Assembly: GCA_047621945.1 (NCBI GenBank) | Contig: JBLHMK010000070.1 | Location: forward strand, 1 to 13,104 | Length of the DNA stretch: 13,104 nucleotides | Reading direction: 5' to 3' | DNA from: JAFMKE01 sp047621945 | Lineage (GTDB): Bacteria > Bacteroidota > Bacteroidia > Chitinophagales > UBA8649 | Part shown: positions 1 to 6,741 of the stretch, piece by piece | How the letters are laid out: each line of letters opens with the position of its first letter | Position numbering within the stretch: the stretch's first letter is position 1 | The notes under the pieces: generated by a model | The model's input: only the letters and a program-made list of their open reading frames with translations | Told to the model about the DNA's origin: nothing | Databases searched by the model: none | Program-made: the position numbers and the translations under genes

Positions 1-45
1 TATTGATTTAAAATTATAAAAAACAAGGTAGTATATATATTATAT

Positions 46-1095
46 TTATTTAATAAGTGTTTTGATTGTGGTACATTTTACTCCATTTATGCTTGATTTT
101 AGAATCATTTTCTGTGCATTTGGGCTTTGAAATACTTCCTTTAAGTCCTTAATTATCCCAAAAGGCAACTTTTTTTCGAAAAAAACTTCACTTATTTTTT
201 CGCTTGAATAAGGACTAATTTTAGCACTTATTTGTTGATTCAATTTCTCTCTTTTATTCACTCGCGCCACATTGGTTTCAAACTCTTTTTGTATGGGCAA
301 TGCTATTTCTAAAGTTTCACATAGTAGTTTAAAGTGTTTATCGCTTCCAATAGCTAGCACCAATAACTTATCGTCCTTTGTTTTATATAAATCTCCATAA
401 GGAGCAATATTCGGATGTTGAGTGCCCATGGCTTGAGGAATGTGTTGATTCATTAACCAGTTGTTTGCTTGATTAGCTAAAGAAGCAATAGCTACATCAT
501 AAAGAGATATATGTAGGATTTGCCCTTTACCATTTTGCCCTCTTTCTATTAAAGCTATGAGTATAGCTTCCTTTAAATGGTGAGCTGCAAGTATATCTAT
601 TAAGGCTACTGGCATTTTAACTGGACCGCTATCTGGTGTGCCATTCATATACATGAACCCTGTTTCGGCTTGCAAGACTACATCAAAAGCTGGGCGTGTA
701 CTTTCTTTGCCAAAACCATTGATACAACCAACAATTAATTTAGGATTTAACTTAAGGAGTCTTTTGGCTTCTAATTTCAGTTTGAGGTCATCTCCAGGTT
801 TAAAGTTTTGAATTACAATATCTGCACTTTTAACTAAATCTAAAACAGTTTGATAGTCAGCTGCATTGGTAAAATCTAAGAAGATACTTTCCTTGCCAAA
901 GTTGGCCGCAGCATAGTATGCGGATACTTTGCTATTGGGGTCTTCACTACCTAGTTTCCATGAGCGAGTAACATCTCCACCCAATAGCTTGTTTTCAACT
1001 TTAATAACGCTAGCACCCAATTCGGCAAAAAAACTTCCCACTAAAGGTCCGGCCAATACACTAGCTAACTCTACTACCTTCAAATTCTGCCACAT
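46..1095 (-). CDS. CaiB/BaiF (family III) CoA-transferase
   Basis: This 349-residue cytoplasmic protein belongs to the family III CoA-transferases, which move CoA between carboxylic acids through an aspartyl-CoA thioester. Visible family marks are the N-terminal stretch LKVVELASVLAGPLVG followed by FFAELGASVIKVE, the IQNFKPGD segment near residues 95-102, and the motif RPAFDVVLQAETG, in which D138 is the expected catalytic aspartate. It is somewhat shorter than the roughly 380-400 residues common in the family, yet both ends look intact. Its start lies 24 bases from the divergent arfB start, so its promoter must overlap arfB. No acyl-CoA ligase or dehydrogenase partner is in view, so the substrate (formate/oxalate, carnitine, branched acyl or other) cannot be told. 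The family call is firm; the reaction is open. Confidence 0.9.
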   Translation of the reverse strand: MWQNLKVVELASVLAGPLVGSFFAELGASVIKVENKLLGGDVTRSWKLGSEDPNSKVSAYYAAANFGKESIFLDFTNAADYQTVLDLVKSADIVIQNFKPGDDLKLKLEAKRLLKLNPKLIVGCINGFGKESTRPAFDVVLQAETGFMYMNGTPDSGPVKMPVALIDILAAHHLKEAILIALIERGQNGKGQILHISLYDVAIASLANQANNWLMNQHIPQAMGTQHPNIAPYGDLYKTKDDKLLVLAIGSDKHFKLLCETLEIALPIQKEFETNVARVNKREKLNQQISAKISPYSSEKISEVFFEKKLPFGIIKDLKEVFQSPNAQKMILKSSINGVKCTTIKTLIK

Positions 1096-1119
1096 TTTAT
1101 CTAATTTTAGCTCCGCAAG

Positions 1120-1524
1120 ATGATAAATTTCAGAGACATATTAAAGGAATGCAAGTATAAAACAGCAAGGAGTGGAGGTGCCGGTGGGCAACACGTGAAT
1201 AAGGTAGAAACCAAGGTGGTCATTTCATGGCATGTGGCCAAGTCCTATAGTATCTCTGATAAGCAAAAAGAAAAAATTCTTTTTAGACTTGCTAAACGCT
1301 TAGATGGAGAAGGTTATATTCAATGCCAATCTCAAAAGAGTAGATCTCAAGTAAAAAACAAGAAATTAGCCCAGGAAAAATTAATCGAATTAATTCAAAG
1401 CGCTTTAGTTGAATCCAAAAAAAGAAGACCCACTAAAATTCCTAGAAGAGCAAAAGAAAAAAGAATCAAGGTGAAGCGTTTTAAATCGGAGCACAAACAA
1501 AACAGAAAAAAAGTACAATGGTAA
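1120..1524 (+). CDS. arfB: Alternative ribosome-rescue peptidyl-tRNA hydrolase ArfB
   Basis: ArfB (YaeJ) enters the A site of ribosomes stalled on mRNA without a stop codon and hydrolyses the peptidyl-tRNA. The protein has 134 residues, close to the usual 140. It shows the release-factor-like GGQ motif at residues 22-24 in the context RSGGAGGQHVNKVETKV. It ends in a long Lys/Arg-rich tail (about residues 98-132) of the kind that inserts into the empty mRNA channel. The absence of codon-recognition domains separates it from RF1/RF2. The last codons contain a run of seven A bases, and the gene overlaps the next gene by 7 bases, which suggests translational coupling. A near match to the -7 box (TAATTTTA, 1102-1109) precedes the start. 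Identification is confident. Confidence 0.93.
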   Translation: MINFRDILKECKYKTARSGGAGGQHVNKVETKVVISWHVAKSYSISDKQKEKILFRLAKRLDGEGYIQCQSQKSRSQVKNKKLAQEKLIELIQSALVESKKRRPTKIPRRAKEKRIKVKRFKSEHKQNRKKVQW

Positions 1525-2015
1525 TTCCAGATGATTTTAATCAGTTTGCTAGAGAGGCTAAAAAGAAGCGAAAGGAAAACGAACGCTTTTTACAAAAACT
1601 AAAAAAGAAAAAGGCAGGTGTGTTGGATGCCGAGTTTCATGAATTGCATGAAGAGGTATTTGCATGTACCGATTGTTTGAAATGTGCGAATTGTTGCAAA
1701 ACCACCGGCCCATTATTCACGCAAAAGGATATTGAAAGAATAGCCAAACATCTTAAATTGAAACCAGGCCAGTTTGTAGAAAAATATCTGAGAATTGATG
1801 AAGACAAAGATTATGTCTTACAACAAGTACCTTGTCCATTTTTAGCGGAAGATAATTATTGTGGTATTTATGAAGTTCGACCTAAAGCATGCAGAGAGTA
1901 TCCTCATACGGATCGAAATAAAATGCATCAAATATTAAATCTAACTGCGAAAAATGTCGAAATTTGCCCAGCGGTTTATGAAATTGTAGAACGCTTAAAA
2001 CAAGTTAACGAATAA
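1518..2015 (+). CDS. YkgJ family cysteine-cluster protein
   Basis: This 165-residue soluble protein has the YkgJ/CxxCxxCC cysteine cluster, predicted to bind zinc or an iron-sulphur centre; the biochemical role of the family is not established. Cysteines sit at positions 50, 53, 56, 59, 60, 106, 115, 125 and 150. They include the typical CLKCANCC core, the CPFL...CGIYEVRPKACREYP block and a late EICP. The first 35 residues are very basic and may be helical. The ATG lies inside the last codons of arfB, in the -1 frame relative to it, and is the only nearby start that keeps the whole domain. Co-transcription with arfB is almost certain; a functional link to ribosome rescue is only suggested by position. 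Confidence 0.88.
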   Translation: MVIPDDFNQFAREAKKKRKENERFLQKLKKKKAGVLDAEFHELHEEVFACTDCLKCANCCKTTGPLFTQKDIERIAKHLKLKPGQFVEKYLRIDEDKDYVLQQVPCPFLAEDNYCGIYEVRPKACREYPHTDRNKMHQILNLTAKNVEICPAVYEIVERLKQVNE

Positions 2016-2072
2016 GGTTAATGCAATAGCAGGAAACTTTATTTCGTTTATTTTGGTATAGTTATTGAAACT

Positions 2073-2080
2073 TACATTTA
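2073..2080 (+). promoter_or_regulatory. Possible promoter -7 box (TACATTTA) for the thioredoxin-like gene
   Basis: TACATTTA differs from the Bacteroidota consensus TAnnTTTG at one base. A TTTG at 2052-2055 lies 17 bases upstream and could be the -33 element. Transcription would begin only a few bases before the ATG at 2093. The match is imperfect, so this is tentative. Confidence 0.3.
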
Positions 2081-2092
2081 AAATGAATCACC

Positions 2093-2632
2093 ATGAAGAA
2101 TCTATTATATATCGGTCTTGCACTCTTTACTTTAACTGCAGTTAATGTAAGCTATGCTAGCGAAAACCCAAGTGAGGAAATTGAAAAGATAGCTGAAGCT
2201 GAAGAAATTAGAATGAACGGTGAGTGGTTTCTATATTTAGAAGATGCTTTTGCAGAATCAAAAGAGTCTGGCAAACCAATTATCGCTAATTTTACAGGAA
2301 GTGATTGGTGTGGATGGTGTATTCGTTTAAAAAATGAAGTTTTTAAAACAGAAACTTTTCAGAAATGGGCGAAGAAGAATGTTGTTTTGCTAGAGTTAGA
2401 TTATCCTCGTAAAAAGCAATTGCCTGAAGATCTTAAGGCGCAAAACACGTCACTACAACAGGCGTTTCAAGTTTCAGGATATCCTACTTTATGGTTGTTT
2501 AACCTAGACTTTGATGAAGAATCTAAGCAATTTAAGATTGATGCTATAGGTAAAACTGGATATGTTTCTGGAGGTGCCGATGCTTGGATCGGTCAAACTA
2601 ATTTGATTTTAGAAAGCAAGAAAAAGAAATAG
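2093..2632 (+). CDS. Secreted thioredoxin-like protein with CGWC active site
   Basis: A 179-residue thioredoxin-fold protein with an N-terminal signal peptide (basic start, hydrophobic residues 4-17, likely cleavage after SYA at 22), so it probably acts in the periplasm. The redox motif WCGWC places the catalytic cysteines at 73 and 76, and the cis-proline loop is GYPT (P131). The arrangement, with a long helix before the active site and a segment such as FTGSDWCGWC, resembles the thioredoxin_7/DsbD C-terminal-domain-like proteins common in Bacteroidota, which act as thiol oxidoreductases; the partner is unknown. The tryptophan inside the CxxC is distinctive. The gene is convergent with the acyltransferase gene, with only two bases between the stop codons. 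A possible promoter lies just upstream. Fold call is strong; direction (reductase or isomerase) is unknown. Confidence 0.87.
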   Translation: MKNLLYIGLALFTLTAVNVSYASENPSEEIEKIAEAEEIRMNGEWFLYLEDAFAESKESGKPIIANFTGSDWCGWCIRLKNEVFKTETFQKWAKKNVVLLELDYPRKKQLPEDLKAQNTSLQQAFQVSGYPTLWLFNLDFDEESKQFKIDAIGKTGYVSGGADAWIGQTNLILESKKKK

Positions 2633-2634
2633 GG

Positions 2635-3444
2635 TTAAGACCTTTTCTTTAATTGTTTCTTCATCCACGTGTCAAAGTCATCTTGATTAGATAGATAGGG
2701 GTACCCTTCAGGATATTTCTTTTCTAATCGTTCTAAAAACACATTCCTTACTTCTTCTTTTATTTGCTCTGCGTCATTCTCGTATGTCATGCCGATAGTA
2801 GATATTATCTTTTCCCAATACAGGTCTACCTGCCCAGGACTTAAACGCACTTTTGGTTTAGGGAATAGCTCATGAGTTCCAATTAGTGTGCAAACAAGGA
2901 TAGGCAGTTGAAGATCAAGAGCAACTTTAAATGCGCCACGTTTTAATTCCAATAAGTATTCTTCAGAAAAATTTGACCACCCCTCAGGAAAGACCACTAT
3001 ATGAGCCCCCTTGTTACTTTGTTTCTTCATATTGCGAAGGCTTTGCACTCGGGAGGCTTTACTTTTTCGATCTACAGTGATGTAGAGTTTCTCTACCAGT
3101 CTTCCAATAAAGGGATAATTGACCAATTCTTGCTTACCTATAAATTTATAGACATCGGGCATATATGCTGTTGCAACCAGCGCATCTAAATCTGAGCGAT
3201 GATTGAGCAAAATAACGCATTGTGGAAGTTCTTTAATTAAATCTGTTTGATGCTGTTTTACTCGAACACCCCATAGGAAAAGAATGAGTTTGGTCATGAT
3301 AGCTGGCCATCTGTGGGCCGCACGATATGTCAGATTTCCTAGAGCAATTAAAACTAGTTCAACTACAAAAAATAGGCTTCCAAGGATAATAAAAATTATC
3401 AGGGCATATAGCGTCCAAAATATGGTGAAAATTGATTTTATCAT
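2635..3444 (-). CDS. 1-acyl-sn-glycerol-3-phosphate acyltransferase (PlsC family)
   Basis: A membrane-associated acyltransferase of the PlsC/LPLAT family, expected to esterify lysophosphatidate or a similar lysolipid during phospholipid synthesis. The N-terminal 38 residues are strongly hydrophobic, followed by the catalytic HX4D motif in NHRSDLDAL (H82, D87), the GKQEL block, and the FPEG motif at 152-155 in VVFPEGWSNFSEE, then KRGAF. I chose the ATG at 3444, giving 269 residues. A TTG six codons upstream (3462) is in frame, but that TTG is part of an exact -7 promoter box (TACTTTTG), so it probably lies upstream of the transcript start. The gene is divergent from the GMC oxidoreductase gene. 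Family is certain; the true acyl acceptor is not, since ornithine-lipid OlsA-type enzymes share these motifs. Confidence 0.88.
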   Translation of the reverse strand: MIKSIFTIFWTLYALIIFIILGSLFFVVELVLIALGNLTYRAAHRWPAIMTKLILFLWGVRVKQHQTDLIKELPQCVILLNHRSDLDALVATAYMPDVYKFIGKQELVNYPFIGRLVEKLYITVDRKSKASRVQSLRNMKKQSNKGAHIVVFPEGWSNFSEEYLLELKRGAFKVALDLQLPILVCTLIGTHELFPKPKVRLSPGQVDLYWEKIISTIGMTYENDAEQIKEEVRNVFLERLEKKYPEGYPYLSNQDDFDTWMKKQLKKRS

Positions 3445-3459
3445 GAGGGTTGGTAAAAT

Positions 3460-3467
3460 CAAAAGTA
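3460..3467 (-). promoter_or_regulatory. Promoter -7 box (TACTTTTG) for the plsC-like gene
   Basis: Read on the minus strand this is an exact match to the Bacteroidota sigma-ABfr -7 consensus TAnnTTTG. It ends 15 bases before the chosen ATG at 3444. No clear TTTG/TTG -33 element is at the usual 19-base distance. The upstream TTG that would extend the reading frame is formed by the last three bases of this box, which argues against its use as a start. Confidence 0.45.
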
Positions 3468-3481
3468 CGAAAGTTCTATAA

Positions 3482-3528
3482 AATGAAGTTTAAATTTCTA
3501 TTTGTACAGACTAGTACTTAACTTCATT
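3482..3528. repeat. 9-bp perfect inverted repeat in the divergent plsC/GMC intergenic region
   Basis: AATGAAGTT at 3482-3490 is exactly complementary to AACTTCATT at 3520-3528, with 29 bases between. The arms flank the middle of the 88-base region between the two divergent genes, and the right arm ends four bases before the GMC start codon. Two GTAC tetramers (3504-3507, 3514-3517) lie inside. It could be a regulator site or a weak leader hairpin, or chance in AT-rich DNA. Confidence 0.35.
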
Positions 3529-3532
3529 ATTT

Positions 3533-5122
3533 ATGGAAAATTACGATTATGATTACCTAGTTATAGGTTCTGGTTTTGGAGGAAGTGTTAGTGCACTTCG
3601 ACTGGCGGAAAAAGGATATAAAGTGCTTGTTGTTGAACGGGGTAAATGGTACAAAGACAAAGACTTTCCTAAGACCAATTGGAATTTACCTAAATGGTTA
3701 TGGTTTCCGAAAATTAGATTTTTTGGCATCATGAAGCTATCCTTCTACAATCACATCTCCGTGATTAGTGGAGCAGGAGTTGGAGGAGGTTCACTGGTTT
3801 ATGCGAATACCTTACCCGTTCCTAAGTCTCCATTTTTCAATAACGGTTCATGGGCGGAATTGGCTGACTGGGAACAAGAGCTAAAGCCTCACTATAAAGT
3901 TGCGCTTAATATGCTGGGAGCAGCAAAGAACCCAAAACTCTTTGATAGCGACTTTGTGGTTCAAGAAGTGGCGAGGCGTTTGGGTAAAGAAGATAAATTT
4001 GAAGCAACTGATGTGGCCGTTTATTTTGGCGAACCAGGCAAGGAGGTTCCTGACCCCTATTTTGGCGGTAAAGGCCCCACTCGGACGGGTTGTACGCATT
4101 GCGGAGCATGCATGACGGGTTGTCGACACAATGCAAAAAACACATTAGATAAGAATTACCTGTACCTCGCTCAACAATTAGGTACAGAGATCTGGGCAGA
4201 GAAAGATGTAGTGGATGTTAAGCCATTAAGTGAAGATGGGAATAGTGGATATGAGATTGAAGTTAAAGATTCGACGAGTTTCTTCAAAAAGAAAAGAACA
4301 GTCCGAGCGAAAGGAGTTGTCTTTGCCGGAGGTGTTGTTGGTTCAGTCAAGCTAATGCTCCAATTAAAGAAAAAAGGATCTTTACCTCGATTGTCGGATA
4401 AATTAGGCACAGAGATTCGCACGAACAATGAAGCTTTAATTCCCGTAACTAGTATTGATTTACAAGGGAAAGATTATACGAAAGGGGTTGCTATTGGGTC
4501 AATTTTGCATACAGACGAGAACACCCATCTTGAGCCTTGTAGATACTCTTCTGGATCAGGGTTTTGGCGTGTAATGTCCTGGCCAATGGCTAAGGGAAGT
4601 AATGTTTTTGCTAGATTAGGAAATTTAGCCTTGGGTATCATTAAGCGACCTATTGCTTTTTTGAAATTAGTTTTTGTTAGAGATTGGGCAAAGAAAACTC
4701 CTATCATCTTGTTTATGCAAACACTAGATAGTACTCTCCAGTTTTCTTTAAATGCTATTGGCAGAATGAATTCTAAAGTGTCTACGGGAAAGAAACCTAC
4801 GCCCTTTATCAAGGAAGCTCAGGAGATCGCAGCGCATTTTGCGGATATCACTAATGGAATAGCAACAACGATGAATTTAGAAACCTTGTTTGCTATCCCT
4901 TCTACAGCTCATATTTTAGGAGGTTGCCCAATGGGTAAAGATGAGAAGCATGGAGTAATAGATAAAGAAAACAAGGTCTTTGGCTACCAAAACATGCTAG
5001 TGTGTGATGGAAGTATGATCAGCGCAAACCCGGGTGTAAACCCGTCCTTGAGTATCACAGCTATAAGTGAACTTGCCATGACAAAAATTCCAGTTAAGGA
5101 AGCTTCGCAGATGGCTTTTTAG
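3533..5122 (+). CDS. GMC family FAD-dependent oxidoreductase (cholesterol-oxidase-like)
   Basis: A 529-residue FAD enzyme of the glucose-methanol-choline (GMC) family, nearest in pattern to bacterial cholesterol-oxidase/ChoD-like members that oxidise alcohols. The Rossmann motif GSGFGGS is at 12-18, with the FAD-ribose-binding acid E35 in VVERG, and the GGGSLVYANTLP block follows near residue 90. The C-terminal GMC region holds H460 in AHILGGCPMG and N503 in NPGVNPSLSITA, the expected catalytic His/Asn pair. A tight four-cysteine group C187, C190, C193, C197 (CTHCGACMTGC) lies mid-protein; this spacing is seen in this subfamily and resembles a [4Fe-4S] ligand set, but metal binding is inference. 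There is no signal peptide. An intrinsic terminator follows. A steroid substrate should not be assumed; hopanoid, carotenoid or other lipid alcohols are equally possible. Confidence 0.88.
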   Translation: MENYDYDYLVIGSGFGGSVSALRLAEKGYKVLVVERGKWYKDKDFPKTNWNLPKWLWFPKIRFFGIMKLSFYNHISVISGAGVGGGSLVYANTLPVPKSPFFNNGSWAELADWEQELKPHYKVALNMLGAAKNPKLFDSDFVVQEVARRLGKEDKFEATDVAVYFGEPGKEVPDPYFGGKGPTRTGCTHCGACMTGCRHNAKNTLDKNYLYLAQQLGTEIWAEKDVVDVKPLSEDGNSGYEIEVKDSTSFFKKKRTVRAKGVVFAGGVVGSVKLMLQLKKKGSLPRLSDKLGTEIRTNNEALIPVTSIDLQGKDYTKGVAIGSILHTDENTHLEPCRYSSGSGFWRVMSWPMAKGSNVFARLGNLALGIIKRPIAFLKLVFVRDWAKKTPIILFMQTLDSTLQFSLNAIGRMNSKVSTGKKPTPFIKEAQEIAAHFADITNGIATTMNLETLFAIPSTAHILGGCPMGKDEKHGVIDKENKVFGYQNMLVCDGSMISANPGVNPSLSITAISELAMTKIPVKEASQMAF

Positions 5123-5184
5123 ATTATAAGGAGAATGTCAGGACAAAAATATTTCTATTACATAGGTTAAAAATTCTAAGCAGG

Positions 5185-5213
5185 AAAAAGGGCGCGTATT
5201 CACAGCCCTTTTT
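5185..5213 (+). terminator. Intrinsic terminator after the GMC oxidoreductase gene
   Basis: AAAAAGGGC (5185-5193) pairs perfectly with GCCCTTTTT (5205-5213) across an 11-base loop, giving a four G:C pair core and a run of five T. It lies 62 bases after the GMC stop codon. The A-tract on the left arm would also let it work on the minus strand, but no gene there needs it. The T-tract runs straight into the -7 box of the next gene. Confidence 0.75.
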
Positions 5214-5214
5214 A

Positions 5215-5222
5215 TACTTTTG
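5215..5222 (+). promoter_or_regulatory. Promoter -7 box (TACTTTTG) for the GH3-family gene
   Basis: Exact match to TAnnTTTG. Only seven bases separate it from the ATG at 5230, so the transcript would have almost no leader. Any -33 element would fall within the terminator stem, and no TTTG is visible there. Confidence 0.45.
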
Positions 5223-5229
5223 TTCTGTT

Positions 5230-6741
5230 ATGCAAGGAAAAGTCTTAGCGCTTATTTTTAAACATCGTTTTTCAAGTTTTGAAAAGGATTGCAGAAATGC
5301 TATCTCCCTTCAGGATAGCTTATGGAGAGAACTAGTCAGTTTGGCTTCGAAGACTCATAGTGGTCAAAAGCATAGCTTTGAAAAAATAAAGAACATAAAT
5401 GAGTTTAAGGCTTTCCTGCCTATCCAAACTTATGAATCTCTAGAGGAAAGTATTTTGCAAATGAAGAATGGTGCAAAGGATATTCTTTGGCCAGGTGAGA
5501 TAAAAATGTTTGCCAAAAGTTCGGGAACGAGCAACTCAAAATCTAAGTACATTCCATTGTCAAAAAGCTCTTTGTATGGGAATCACTTCAAAGGGGGTAA
5601 AGATATATTAAGCATCTTTTGCCAAAATTTTCCGAATTCGAAAGTGTTTGAGGGAAAAAACGTATCCATAGCGGGTTCATTTGATGAGCAAAGTGATAGA
5701 AGAGCTATTGGAGATTTGTCCTCGCTCTTGTTAGCTAACCTTCCCCCATGGTTGGAGTTTATTCGCCTTCCAAAGAAAGAAACTGCTTTGATGCCAAATT
5801 GGGAGTCTAAAATTGATCAGATTAGCGCAGAACTGATTAACAAACAGGTGGCCAGCATTTCTGGAGTGCCTAGTTGGAACCTTATTCTTCTCAGACAAGT
5901 ACAAGCCAAAAGTGGCGTCAAGCATCTGAAAGAGTTATGGCCTAACTTTCAGTTGTACATTCATGGCGGAGTAAATTTCGAACCCTATAAAAAGAGTTTC
6001 GAAGAGATTATTGGTCCGGGTGAGTTTACTTTCTTAGAAACATACAATGCTTCTGAAGGGTTCTTTGCTATACAAGATAAGTTTGGGCAGGAAGAGGATG
6101 GTATGGCTTTGTTGTGTAATCATGGTATCTTCTATGAGTTTTTGCCTTTAGCTGATTTAACTAAACAGAATCCTAATACCTTACAACTTAATGAGGTAGA
6201 ATTGGGTAAATCTTATGCCTTAATAATAAGTACAAAAAGTGGGCTTTGGAGATACCTGATTGGCGATACCGTTCGCTTTACTTCTTTAGAACCTTACCGA
6301 ATAAAGTTAACGGGTAGGGTGCGTTATTTTATTAATGTTTTTGGCGAAGAACTGATAGAGGATAATGCTAACAAAGCTTTAGCTCAGGTCTGTGATGAAT
6401 TTAATTGTGTAGTCAATGAATATACGGTTGGGCCAATCTTCCCAGATAGTTTTGGCAAGGGCGGACATCAATGGTTAATTGAATTTGAAAAACCTCCAGT
6501 TAAACTAGAAGAGTTTCAACTAGCATTGGATAGAGAACTGATCAAGGTGAATTCTGATTACGAAGCCAAACGTTCAGGAGATTTGGGACTGCAGGTGCCT
6601 GTCGTCACAATTTTGCCTAAGGGGACTTGTTATCTCTGGTTAAAATCTAAAGGTAAAATGGGCGGACAACATAAGGTGCCACGCTTGCAAAATCACAGAG
6701 AAGTTATTAAAGAAATTCTACTATTTAAAGAAAAGAATTGA
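5230..6741 (+). CDS. GH3-family acyl-acid-amido synthetase homologue
   Basis: A 503-residue cytoplasmic protein of the GH3 family, part of the adenylate-forming (ANL) superfamily. Plant GH3 enzymes adenylate an acyl acid such as indole acetate or jasmonate and join it to an amino acid; the role of the Bacteroidota homologues is not established. The ATP-binding loop reads KSSGTSNSKSKYIPLS (SSGTS at 97-101). The second nucleotide motif YNASEG is at 272-277, and WRYLIGDTVRF (D346) contains the expected ribose-binding aspartate. A C-terminal segment KGKMGGQHKVPRL fits the mobile domain. Length is normal for bacterial members. The gene is its own unit behind the GMC terminator, and its end overlaps the convergent thioredoxin-like lipoprotein gene by 17 bases. 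Family is firm; substrates are unknown. Confidence 0.88.
   Translation: MQGKVLALIFKHRFSSFEKDCRNAISLQDSLWRELVSLASKTHSGQKHSFEKIKNINEFKAFLPIQTYESLEESILQMKNGAKDILWPGEIKMFAKSSGTSNSKSKYIPLSKSSLYGNHFKGGKDILSIFCQNFPNSKVFEGKNVSIAGSFDEQSDRRAIGDLSSLLLANLPPWLEFIRLPKKETALMPNWESKIDQISAELINKQVASISGVPSWNLILLRQVQAKSGVKHLKELWPNFQLYIHGGVNFEPYKKSFEEIIGPGEFTFLETYNASEGFFAIQDKFGQEEDGMALLCNHGIFYEFLPLADLTKQNPNTLQLNEVELGKSYALIISTKSGLWRYLIGDTVRFTSLEPYRIKLTGRVRYFINVFGEELIEDNANKALAQVCDEFNCVVNEYTVGPIFPDSFGKGGHQWLIEFEKPPVKLEEFQLALDRELIKVNSDYEAKRSGDLGLQVPVVTILPKGTCYLWLKSKGKMGGQHKVPRLQNHREVIKEILLFKEKN

Noticed and set aside
1..45. Very AT-rich left edge with TA repeats, considered as a terminator or attachment site
   Set aside because: No G:C stem, direct repeat or integrase context; it is too short and cut by the window edge.
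929..1123. 64-codon plus-strand frame antisense to the CoA-transferase start, whose stop overlaps the arfB ATG
   Set aside because: It mirrors a well-supported coding region, has no recognisable domain, and its overlap with arfB comes from the chance ATGA; a translated leader cannot be excluded but nothing supports it.
3881..4145. Several 70-80 codon frames on both strands inside the GMC oxidoreductase gene
   Set aside because: They are shadows of a strongly conserved coding region and have no start context or domains of their own.
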